NCBI GenBank assembly: GCA_002753735.1
Contig: PEAN01000003.1
Coordinates: forward strand, 1 to 64,000
DNA: 64,000 bases
Reading direction: 5' to 3'
Source: Magnetococcales bacterium DCbin4
GTDB taxonomy: Bacteria; Pseudomonadota; Magnetococcia; Magnetococcales; UBA8363
Part shown: piece after piece, positions 54,601 through 62,910 of the stretch
Layout of the letters: every line of letters begins with the position of its first letter
How positions within the stretch are numbered: the first letter of the stretch is position 1
Position numbers and translations under genes: made by a program
Notes under the pieces: generated by a model
What the model was told of the DNA's origin: nothing
What the model saw: the letters and a program-made list of their open reading frames with translations, nothing else
Database searches by the model: none

Positions 54601-55172
54601 ATGCCCGTGCCATGGGAATCGCCGATGGTGATTATGTCTGGATCGATGGTGACCCCAACGATCTCCCCTTCCGTGGCTGGCAGGACGCCAAGCGCAAGGA
54701 GGAATACAAGGTGGCACGTCTCATGGCCCGTGCCCGCTATTATCCCGGAACCCCCAAGGGGGTCACACGCATGTGGTTCAATGCGTACATGGCGGTTCCG
54801 AGTACGGTCAAAGCGCATGAAACCCGTGTCGATGGCCTGGCCAAGAGTGCCGAAACCAATTACCAGGCCTACTTCCGTTACGGCGGACATCAAAGTCTGA
54901 CCCGGAGCTGGCTGAAACCGACCCATCAAACGCAAACCCTCATCAGCCGTAAATCGTGGACCAACGAGGTGACCAAGGGGATGAACGTCGATGTCCATTG
55001 CGTCACCAGCGCCCCCCGCGAATCCATCGCCAAATTTTCCAAGGCGGAGGATGGTGGCATGAACGGCAAGGGGCTGTGGCGTCCGGTATCATTGGGTTTG
55101 CGCCCCGGTTCGGAAAGTGAAACGCTGAAACAATACCTCAAGGGTGGATTCGTCAAGGTCACCAAGGCCTAA
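51693..55172 (+). CDS. Tat-exported molybdoenzyme alpha subunit, nitrite oxidoreductase/nitrate reductase type (NxrA-like)
   Basis: A 1159-residue type II DMSO-reductase-family catalytic subunit. The Tat signal [18 protein letters not shown] is at residues 6-23. The FS0 cluster motif, HxxxCxxxC in NarG, reads CxxxDxxxC here (C70, D74, C78 in CCPNDTHNC), with C117/C118 later. The Asp in [10 protein letters not shown] corresponds to the likely Mo ligand. [27 protein letters not shown] is typical of the Nitrospira/anammox NXR branch. Direction (nitrite oxidation or nitrate reduction, or another substrate such as (per)chlorate) cannot be told from sequence. ATG 51693 has a strong AAAGGAG. Confidence 0.88.
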   Translation: [1159 protein letters not shown]

Positions 55173-55184
55173 TGGGAGAGAACA

Positions 55185-56312
55185 ATGGCTAAAGTTTATA
55201 ACTGGCATCTTGGCCGGGAGATGGAATATCCCCATGAGGGAGTCCGACCGGTCAAACAGTTTGGAATGATTCTGGATACCAACAAGTGCATCGCCTGCCA
55301 GACCTGCACCGTCGCTTGCAAGACCACCTGGACGCCCGGACGCGGTCAGGAGACCATGTTCTGGAACAATGTGGAATCCAAACCCTATGGCTACTATCCC
55401 CTGGGATGGGATGTGAAGATTCTGGACAAGCTGGGCGTACAGGATGCGGGTGGCGCGGTGTACCAGGGCAAAACCCTGTTCGACGCCGCCCCGGATGGTG
55501 AACGCATCCTGGGCTATCTGCCGGAAGACGCCGATTATGCCCATCCCAACATTGGCGAGGATGATTCGACCGGATTGATGTCACAGGGGATCCACCTGAC
55601 GATGCCCCACATGCAATGGATGTATTACCTGCCGCGCATCTGCAATCATTGCACCTATCCGGCATGTCTGGCCGCATGTTCACGCAATTCCATTTACAAG
55701 CGGCCCGAGGACGGTATCGTTTTGATCGACCAGACCCGTTGTCGCGGCTATCGTGAATGCGTCAAGGGATGTCCGTACAAAAAACCGTTTTTCAATAGCA
55801 ACACCCGTACCTCGGAAAAATGCGTGGGATGTTATCCCGCCATCGAATCGGGGCGGCAAACCCAATGCACGATCACCTGCATCGGCAAGATTCGCCTGCA
55901 AGGGTTCATCAGCGCACCCGATCAGGTTCGTGAGGACAATCCTCTGGACTATATCGTCCACATTGCCAAGCTGGGTCGGCCCCTGTATCCCCAGTTCGGG
56001 TTGGAACCCAACACCTACTATATCCCACCGGTCCATGTTCCACCGGCCTATCTGTATCAAATGTTCGGCACCGGAGTGGAACAGGCCATCGCCGGTTACC
56101 GCAAGGCCAAGGACGATCCGAAACTGTTGGGTGCCCTGCTCCTTTTTGGAGCGTGCAAGGAGATCATCCACCATTACAAGGTGGATGGCAGTTCGGCGAT
56201 GGGATTCAACGAACAAGGGGAAGAACTGGTCCGTGTACCGTTGGTGGAGCCGATTCATGTCCGGGCGGCCCACGACGAAAAGTTCCAGGCTTACCGCACC
56301 AATATCACGTAA
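55185..56312 (+). CDS. Iron-sulfur beta subunit of the molybdoenzyme (NxrB/NarH-like)
   Basis: A 375-residue electron-transfer subunit with four cysteine groups: CIACQTCTVACK, CNHCTYPACLAACS, CRGYRECVKGCPYKK and CVGCYPAIESG...CTITC. In the third group the tyrosine in place of one Cys gives a [3Fe-4S] cluster as in NarH, so the usual set is three [4Fe-4S] and one [3Fe-4S]. No signal peptide; it would be exported with the alpha subunit by Tat. It starts 12 bases after the alpha stop. Confidence 0.93.
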   Translation: MAKVYNWHLGREMEYPHEGVRPVKQFGMILDTNKCIACQTCTVACKTTWTPGRGQETMFWNNVESKPYGYYPLGWDVKILDKLGVQDAGGAVYQGKTLFDAAPDGERILGYLPEDADYAHPNIGEDDSTGLMSQGIHLTMPHMQWMYYLPRICNHCTYPACLAACSRNSIYKRPEDGIVLIDQTRCRGYRECVKGCPYKKPFFNSNTRTSEKCVGCYPAIESGRQTQCTITCIGKIRLQGFISAPDQVREDNPLDYIVHIAKLGRPLYPQFGLEPNTYYIPPVHVPPAYLYQMFGTGVEQAIAGYRKAKDDPKLLGALLLFGACKEIIHHYKVDGSSAMGFNEQGEELVRVPLVEPIHVRAAHDEKFQAYRTNIT

Positions 56313-56325
56313 GCGAGGCGAGACG

Positions 56326-57180
56326 ATGAAAGTCAACATGCATATTCAAACTGTTTTGGCCACAGCGACCTTGATGGCTGTCGCAGCCCCCTTGTGGGCC
56401 GCCGATCCGGTGCTTGTCGCCGCCAAGGTCGATGGGGCGAATCCCCTGGGCGATCCCGCTGCGGGTTATTGGAACGCTGCCAAACCGGTGGAAGTCGCCA
56501 TGGAGGCACAAACCACCGTGGCTCCGACCCAGCCGGTGGTCACGGTCACCAAAATGAACGTCCGTGCAGTTCAGAACGGCAAATTCCTGGGATTATTGTT
56601 GGAATGGCGGGATGGATCAGCCGACAATCTCCTGGTCACCGATGGCTTTGGTGATCAGGTTGCGGTAGAATTCCCACTTGCCTTCAACAAGGATGATCTG
56701 CCCAACATCATGATGGGGGAGACCGGGAAACCGGTGTCGATCTGGCAATGGCGCGCCCCGTTGCAGTATGACAAGGACAAGGGGAAACCGACAACCAAAC
56801 AACTTTATCCCAATTCCCACTATGACATCTATCCTGACAAGGTGCTTCCTGCCGAAACCGCCGTTCTTTATACGGGCGCTCATGGTTTAGGCAATCCGGT
56901 CAGCGAGGGGAAGAAATCGGCGGTCATGGAACTGGTAGCGGAAGGGTTCGGCACGCTGACGCATGTTGGGGATCAACAATTGGTGGATGGCAGTGGTACG
57001 CATCAAAGCGGTGTCTGGCGTGTTGCCATGACCTATCCCCTGGGTGCCGAATCGGGGGTGCAATTGGCCCCGGGTGGCCAGACTGCGTTAGGATTGGCGG
57101 TTTGGGATGGTGGCAACAAGGATGTGGGATCACGCAAGGCGTGGGCAGCAACCTGGTTGCCCTTACAATTGACCCAATAA
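56326..57180 (+). CDS. Periplasmic haem b gamma subunit of the molybdoenzyme (NxrC/EbdC-like)
   Basis: About 284 residues. A Sec signal peptide (TVLATATLMAVAAPLWAADP) is followed by an ethylbenzene-dehydrogenase-type domain with WRDGSADN, GFGDQVAVEFPL and the C-terminal WRVAMTYPLG. Members of this family bind one haem b through Met and Lys. ATG 56326, just after the beta subunit, is the real start; a longer open frame before it is antisense-like noise. Places the complex in the periplasm. Confidence 0.88.
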   Translation: MKVNMHIQTVLATATLMAVAAPLWAADPVLVAAKVDGANPLGDPAAGYWNAAKPVEVAMEAQTTVAPTQPVVTVTKMNVRAVQNGKFLGLLLEWRDGSADNLLVTDGFGDQVAVEFPLAFNKDDLPNIMMGETGKPVSIWQWRAPLQYDKDKGKPTTKQLYPNSHYDIYPDKVLPAETAVLYTGAHGLGNPVSEGKKSAVMELVAEGFGTLTHVGDQQLVDGSGTHQSGVWRVAMTYPLGAESGVQLAPGGQTALGLAVWDGGNKDVGSRKAWAATWLPLQLTQ

Positions 57181-57193
57181 ATCAAGGACCGAC

Positions 57194-57955
57194 ATGAACG
57201 ATCACCTGGACGTTTCACAACCATTGGTAATGTCGCTTCGACGTGCAGCGGTCTATCGTGCGTTGGCGCGGGGATTTTTTTATCCCTCGGGTGAGGTTCG
57301 TGTCGAAATCGAGCAGCAGTTGACCGACCTGATGGCCGCCGATTCCGGCTGGCCATCAGGTCTCGCCTCCCTGATGCAGGTTTGCTTGACGGCATTCAAA
57401 AACGCCAATCCGGAAGATTTGGAGGCGGAGTATATCCGTCTGTTTGGCCCGGCGGCAAAAGCGCCCCTCATTGAAACCGCCTATGGCAATGCCTATCGTC
57501 TGTTGGGCAAGGCGGCCAATCTATCCGATATTTCCGGCTTTTACCTCGCATTCGGGGTCAAGCCGGGTCAGGGTGGCAACCATCGGGAAAGTCTGCCCGA
57601 GGATCATTTGGCCATGGAATTGGAATTCATGAGCCTGTTGAACGCCAAGGAGGCGATGGCGTTGCATGAGGGGTGGAATGAGGAAGCGGAAGTCACCCGG
57701 GATGCGGCAACCAAGTTTTTGCGGGAACATTTGGGTGCATGGCTGGACATCTGGAACCAACAGTTGACCGAGGCCAATCCACCTGAATTCTATGCCCATC
57801 TGGCCCGGGCCATGACTTCGTTGGTTCAGAGTGACATGGAGCGGTTACAGATCCAACCTTTGATCATTACAGACCGCATCGTTGACAAGGAGGTCGGTGG
57901 CGATGAAATGATCTGTCCCATGGCCGTCCCGTCAGACCCGCCCCCGCCCAATTGA
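57194..57955 (+). CDS. TorD/NarJ-family assembly chaperone
   Basis: A 253-residue all-helical chaperone that loads the molybdenum cofactor and guards Tat export of the alpha subunit. AEYIRLFGPAAKAPLIETAYG and LPEDHLAMELEFMSLL are the conserved core (E-Y-x-R-L-F and E-D-H). Last gene of the operon; its 3' end overlaps a convergent hydrolase gene by 24 bases. No membrane cytochrome subunit follows. Confidence 0.9.
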   Translation: MNDHLDVSQPLVMSLRRAAVYRALARGFFYPSGEVRVEIEQQLTDLMAADSGWPSGLASLMQVCLTAFKNANPEDLEAEYIRLFGPAAKAPLIETAYGNAYRLLGKAANLSDISGFYLAFGVKPGQGGNHRESLPEDHLAMELEFMSLLNAKEAMALHEGWNEEAEVTRDAATKFLREHLGAWLDIWNQQLTEANPPEFYAHLARAMTSLVQSDMERLQIQPLIITDRIVDKEVGGDEMICPMAVPSDPPPPN

Positions 57956-58471
57956 CAAGGTTTCCAGAAACCGGGAAAACAGAAACGCAATTTCATCGAT
58001 CACCTCAAGCAGACGATGACCATCGGGTAACAAGGTCAAAGGGATACGATGGAGGCGGGCGAAGGTGATGACCTTTTCTGGGGCGACCACATCATCCTCC
58101 CAACCATGAACGATGGCCATTTTTGAAGCATGGGGGACAGGGCTTGAATGGGCATATTCGCCCGTTTCAAGACCGATGGCGGGCGCCATGAGGAACAACC
58201 CCCTGGGTCGCAACACCGCCGAGGCGACAATCGATTGATATCCTCCCATGCTTGACCCCACCAATACCAACGCAGGATGGTCATGGGGAATACGGTGGAT
58301 CAACCGTTCCACCCGCAACTCCGCACCGGTCAAATCACGATAGTCGATTGATTCAACCTCAAAACCTTGCTTTTGCGCCACTTCGGTCAAACGTTGAATC
58401 TTGCCCCCCCAGGGGGTTCCTTCCTTGCCGTGGGAAAAGACGACGAGTGGCAGATGATTGGACAGAGACAT
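57932..58471 (-). CDS. Alpha/beta hydrolase
   Basis: A 179-residue small hydrolase. Nucleophile elbow GSSMGG with Ser in LVLVGSSMGGYQSI, Asp in HGWEDDVVAP and His in LLPDGHRLLE complete the triad. Resembles the YcfP/UPF-type esterase group. Physiological role unknown. Convergent with torD, with overlapping ends. Confidence 0.85.
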   Translation of the reverse strand: MSLSNHLPLVVFSHGKEGTPWGGKIQRLTEVAQKQGFEVESIDYRDLTGAELRVERLIHRIPHDHPALVLVGSSMGGYQSIVASAVLRPRGLFLMAPAIGLETGEYAHSSPVPHASKMAIVHGWEDDVVAPEKVITFARLHRIPLTLLPDGHRLLEVIDEIAFLFSRFLETLSIGRGRV

Positions 58472-58930
58472 GGGACGGAACTTCCTTCAGGCAATAGTCA
58501 AATTCCAAGGGGCAATCCCCGTCATTCCCGCTATAGATGCAGGGCAATCACAATTGAAAATTATAAGGAAAAAGGGGGCTTAGGGGATTGCCCCCAGTGT
58601 TTCGACTATATTTTTCAAAGATCGAATTGTTGCTTTTTATTTTGGTTCAAAATCAACACCCTGGGGGCAATCCCCCAGACCTCTTTTTTCTTTCAATAAT
58701 TTCATTTATAGATGCCAATTATTCTATGCGATTGCCCTGCGCAAAGATGGGACCTTTGAATATTTCTTGAACGTTGATGGAGCAGCATATGAACTTTTTT
58801 CCCGCCCGCATGTCAATCTAATCAAGTGAACCCGGAAAACAGCCTTTGGCTGACGAACTCCGGGCTTCATCGGGTCCTCGCCCTTCCCCCTTCCCCCCCA
58901 ACAGGGCGAGGGCCCTTTCACCCCGCCCCA
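58472..58930. other. Intergenic region with complete dispersed element
   Basis: About 460 bases without a gene. It contains the element at 58555-58710 and a C-rich stretch near 58880-58930 (CCCTTCCCCCTTCCCCCC, then a GGGCGAGGGCCC palindrome). Confidence 0.5.
58555..58710. repeat. Dispersed inverted-repeat element, complete copy
   Basis: The left end is AAAAAGGGGGCTTAGGGGAT then TGCCCCCAGTGTT; the right end is CTGGGGGCAATCCCCCAG (58661-58678) followed by ACCTCTTTTTT. Both ends can form terminators pointing outward, with a TTTTTATTTTGG-type spacer inside. Confidence 0.78.
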
Positions 58931-60127
58931 TCAACTTGCTTGCAGGGGCGGGGGGTCCCCCCGAAAAATGCCCAGAAGCCGTACCCCTTCGCGCACGTTT
59001 TCCATGGATGTGGCAAATGAAAAACGAAGATGCTGTTGGGCCTTGTATTGGCCGAAATCAAGTCCTGGCGTCACCGCGACACCATTTGATTCGAGCAGAT
59101 CGGCACAAAAGGAACGGGTATCGGCATGTCCGGTCCGCGCCAACACCCGACTGGCATCGGCATAGACATAAAACGCCCCCGTAGGCATGACCGGTATTTC
59201 GAACCCGAATCGACGTAAAGCCTCAACCAGAAACAGGCGGTTGTGATCAAACGTCAAAATTTGTTGCCGCAGAAAATCCTCACACTGGAAGGCGGCCATG
59301 GCGGCGTACTGCGACAAGGTGGGAGCACTGATGAACAAATTTTGTTGCAAAGATTCGACATGGCGCATGGCGGAGGGAGGGACGATCATCCAGCCCAACC
59401 GCCAACCGGTCATGGCAAAAAATTTGGAAAAACCATTGATGACAATCGCCTCCTGAGAAAATTCCAATGCGGTACGAGCAGGACGTTCGTAGGTGACGCC
59501 GTGATAGATTTCATCGGAGATCACCCGACCCCCATGGCGTTCCACCATGGCGATCACCTCAGCCATGGCAGCGTCGGGAATCAGGGTGCCGGTCGGATTG
59601 GAAGGACTGGTTACAAGGGCGGCCTTCAATCCTTGATCCATGACGGGTTGCAACAATTCCGGCGATAATTGATAGGCGTGTTCCGGACCCACGGCAATGG
59701 AGACCGGTTCGCCCCCCAATAGACGGATCATATTGGGATAACAGGGATACCCAGGATCGGAAATCGCCACGCGGTCACCCCGGTCGAGCAGAATCCCGAA
59801 GGCAAGAAGAAAGGCACCCGAAGTCCCGGGTGTGATCACAACCCGGGTTGGATCGATGGTCACTCGGTATTGACGTTGATACCATTGGGCCACTGCCTGG
59901 CGCAGTTCGATGATGCCCATGGCGGCGGTATAACGGGTCTGATCCAGATCCAGGGAATGATGGGCCGCCGCCAATACGGCCGGTGGCGTGGGAAAGTCAG
60001 GTTCGCCCACCTCAAGACGAATAATGTGACGTCCCTGAGCTTCGAGACGCTTGACGGCGTTGATCACCTCCATCACATGAAACGGCTGGATCTCCAAAAG
60101 CCGCCGCGACCATCCATCCCGAATCAT
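58931..60127 (-). CDS. Class I/II pyridoxal phosphate aminotransferase
   Basis: A 398-residue fold-type I aminotransferase of the aspartate/alanine group. VTSPSNPTGTL, ISDEIYHGVTYE and the PLP lysine in NGFSKFFAMTGWRLGW are clear, as is the C-terminal arginine in LRFSFATS. The amino donor cannot be read from sequence. Stands alone between two dispersed elements. Confidence 0.93.
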   Translation of the reverse strand: MIRDGWSRRLLEIQPFHVMEVINAVKRLEAQGRHIIRLEVGEPDFPTPPAVLAAAHHSLDLDQTRYTAAMGIIELRQAVAQWYQRQYRVTIDPTRVVITPGTSGAFLLAFGILLDRGDRVAISDPGYPCYPNMIRLLGGEPVSIAVGPEHAYQLSPELLQPVMDQGLKAALVTSPSNPTGTLIPDAAMAEVIAMVERHGGRVISDEIYHGVTYERPARTALEFSQEAIVINGFSKFFAMTGWRLGWMIVPPSAMRHVESLQQNLFISAPTLSQYAAMAAFQCEDFLRQQILTFDHNRLFLVEALRRFGFEIPVMPTGAFYVYADASRVLARTGHADTRSFCADLLESNGVAVTPGLDFGQYKAQQHLRFSFATSMENVREGVRLLGIFRGDPPPLQAS

Positions 60128-60142
60128 GATTTTCCTCGTTTA

Positions 60143-60205
60143 ACAGGAATCAACACCCAGGGAGCAATGCCCCAGCCCCCTTTTGTCTTTCAATAATCAA
60201 ATTGA
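60143..60205. repeat. Half copy of dispersed element
   Basis: CAACACCCAGGGAGCAATGC then CCCAGCCCCCTTTTG is a worn version of the right end. It sits in the 100-base gap between uvrB and the aminotransferase gene. Confidence 0.6.
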
Positions 60206-60229
60206 AATCATCATACCCTGATAGGCAAC

Positions 60230-62281
60230 TTACGAATCAGGGCGATCCAGGAGCAGGAGTTCCTGTTGTTCCAGCGCCTTGAGGCGGTCACGATAACGGG
60301 CTGCAAGCTCGAATTCCATTGCTTTGGCGGCGGCGACCATTTTTTTGCGGGTTTCCTGGATCAATGCGTTAAGATTGCCCGAGACGGGACGATACTCGAC
60401 CTGATTTTCCGCCACCATCAACGGTTCGTCAACCTCCCGGTCCACCCCACCTTTGGAACGGAACCCGGATCCAGTCATGTCCTGACCCGGTAACAGCATG
60501 ATCCCTTTGGAAATTGAGCGGGGAGTAATCCCGTGTTTTTCATTGTAGGCTACCTGCAACCGCCGTCGGCGGTCCGTTTCATCCAAGGCCCGCTGCATGG
60601 AACCGGTGATTCGATCAGCATAGAGTAATACCCGACCATGAACATTGCGCGCCGCCCGTCCGATGGTTTGTATCAACGAGGTTTCGGAACGCAAGAACCC
60701 CTCCTTGTCGGCATCGAGAATTGCCACCAACCCCACCTCCGGGATGTCCAAACCTTCGCGCAACAGGTTGATCCCGACCAGGACATCGAATTCCCCCTGC
60801 CTGAGATCACGAATGGTTTCAAGCCGTTCCAGGGTATCGATGTCGGAATGGAGATAACGGACCCGGACCCCCAGATCCTGAAGATAATCGGTCAGGTCTT
60901 CCGCCATGCGCTTGGTAAGGGTTGTCGCCAAGACCCGATGCCCTGCCGCCACCGTCAGCCGAATTTCTTCCAACAAACCATCCACCTGCCCTTCAACCGG
61001 GCGAATGGTACACACCGGTTCCAACAGTCCTGTTGGCCGGACGATTTGTTCGACGATTGCCCCACCCGCCTTTTTGGTTTCCAATTCCGCCGGAGTCGCC
61101 GACACATGGATCGTGATCGGACGCATGCGATCAAATTCCTCAAAGGTCAACGGTCTGTTGTCCAAGGCCGAAGGGAGACGGAACCCATGTTCCACCAACG
61201 TTTCCTTGCGCGAACGATCACCACGGAACATGCCCCGTACCTGGGGCAGGGTGACGTGACTTTCATCGACGAACAACAAGGCATCATCGGGAAGATATTC
61301 CAACAGAGTCGGAGGTGGTTCCCCGGGGGCGCGCCCACTCAAATAACGGCTATAATTTTCAATGCCACTGCAATACCCGATCTCCTGGATCATCTCCAGG
61401 TCATGCAGGGTACGACTCTCCAGTCGTTGTGCCTCCAACAGTTTATTGTTCTCCTGGAACCATGCGAGACGCGCGACCAGATCGAGTTTAATCTCTTCGA
61501 TGGCCCGGAGGACCGTTGCCCGTTGGGTCGCATAGTGACTGGCGGGAAACAGGATCAGATGACGGATTTCACCCAGGATGCGTCCGGTCAGGGGGTCGAT
61601 GGCGCTGATGCGATCAATCAGGTCGCCGAACATTTCAATCCGAACCGCCCGTTCCTCCTCATGCGGGGGAAACACCTCGATGGTGTCGCCCCGCACCCGG
61701 AACCGACCTCGGGCAAAGTCGACATCATTGCGATGGAATTGAATTTCCACCAATTTCTTCAACAAGTCGCGCTGATTGATTTCCTCCCCGACAATCAAAT
61801 GCAACGACATTTCCTGATAGGCTTCAGGCGATCCGATCCCATAGATGCAGGAGACCGAAGCGACAATCACCACATCGCGCCGGGTCAGAATGGCCTGGGT
61901 GGCGGAATGGCGCATGCGGTCGATCTGTTCGTTGATGGCCGAATCTTTCTCGATAAAGGTATCGGTGCGCGGGACATAGGCTTCAGGCTGATAATAATCA
62001 TAATAGGAGACGAAATATTCAACCGCATTGTTGGGGAAAAATGAGCGCATCTCGCTGTACAACTGGCCCGCCAGGGTTTTGTTGTGCGCCAGGATCAACG
62101 CCGGACGCCCCAATCGTTCAATCACCTTGGCCATGGTATAGGTTTTACCCGAACCCGTGACCCCCAGGAGCACCTGGTCCCGCTTTCCCTGGCGTATCCC
62201 CTCCACCAAGGCATGGATCGCCCGTGGTTGATCACCACGGGGTTCAAAATCACCAACGATCTGGAAAGGAATCGAAGTCAT
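60230..62281 (-). CDS. uvrB: UvrABC excinuclease subunit B
   Basis: A 683-residue nucleotide excision repair helicase-like protein. Walker [17 protein letters not shown], the DNA-clamping beta-hairpin [30 protein letters not shown], the helicase motifs [11 protein letters not shown], and the UVR domain near the C-terminus ([21 protein letters not shown]) are all present. Length is normal. Works with UvrA/UvrC and downstream of Mfd. Confidence 0.97.
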   Translation of the reverse strand: MTSIPFQIVGDFEPRGDQPRAIHALVEGIRQGKRDQVLLGVTGSGKTYTMAKVIERLGRPALILAHNKTLAGQLYSEMRSFFPNNAVEYFVSYYDYYQPEAYVPRTDTFIEKDSAINEQIDRMRHSATQAILTRRDVVIVASVSCIYGIGSPEAYQEMSLHLIVGEEINQRDLLKKLVEIQFHRNDVDFARGRFRVRGDTIEVFPPHEEERAVRIEMFGDLIDRISAIDPLTGRILGEIRHLILFPASHYATQRATVLRAIEEIKLDLVARLAWFQENNKLLEAQRLESRTLHDLEMIQEIGYCSGIENYSRYLSGRAPGEPPPTLLEYLPDDALLFVDESHVTLPQVRGMFRGDRSRKETLVEHGFRLPSALDNRPLTFEEFDRMRPITIHVSATPAELETKKAGGAIVEQIVRPTGLLEPVCTIRPVEGQVDGLLEEIRLTVAAGHRVLATTLTKRMAEDLTDYLQDLGVRVRYLHSDIDTLERLETIRDLRQGEFDVLVGINLLREGLDIPEVGLVAILDADKEGFLRSETSLIQTIGRAARNVHGRVLLYADRITGSMQRALDETDRRRRLQVAYNEKHGITPRSISKGIMLLPGQDMTGSGFRSKGGVDREVDEPLMVAENQVEYRPVSGNLNALIQETRKKMVAAAKAMEFELAARYRDRLKALEQQELLLLDRPDS

Positions 62282-62910
62282 TGTTTTACTTTTATATATT
62301 TATGTTATTACGATTTCATGCCAAATATTTCAGTATAGGACGGTATGCCAATGAAGGACTGTTGATGTTTTGAAACCGGCTGGTGCAATCCAATGTTAAG
62401 TGTTGATCCATTCAGTATCAGGTGATGTCCTGGGCGGAAGACAGGGAGTCAAGTCCGTGTCTGGTTGGACAACTGGCGCTTGCCCTCTCGAGCAATTCCT
62501 TTGCCAAGGATTGCTACTCTGTTTTGAGAATCTATCCTATCAACAAAACAATTTCAGCACAGTTGTTGTCTTCCGGGAAAAGGATCGAGAAGATCCCCAG
62601 CCCCTGCCTTTCAAGCGTTGTCCTCCCTATTATGAATCTCCTTGCGTTTCCTCCAACTAACGAAGACTGAGGAATCTTGCGGGCCGCACATCCTGTCCCT
62701 CACCTTCGTTGGCTGAATTCCCACTGATCCAGAATTTCATTCAGTCTGCTCCTTCAAATGTCATTGAGTTTGTATCTCGCTATTTTGAGATCATATGCCA
62801 TCGGATGTCAAATCAACCATCGCCAAAATTCGCACGCATCCCTCAGCAACCGTTCAGAGTCTGTGTTGGAAATAATTAGCCAATCAAGGCTAGATAACTA
62901 GGAATTATCA
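62282..62910. other. Intergenic region before the class III aminotransferase
   Basis: About 630 bases. Short overlapping frames (62400-62670) have no family likeness or good ribosome site. I see no RNA gene. Composition is lower in GC than uvrB, so a new gene block may begin here. Confidence 0.45.

Noticed and set aside
55753-56325. Long N-terminal extension of the gamma subunit
   Set aside because: This part overlaps the beta subunit in another frame; the signal peptide starts cleanly at ATG 56326.
60638-62044. A long plus-strand open frame opposite uvrB
   Set aside because: Shadow of uvrB; no recognisable protein and no ribosome site.
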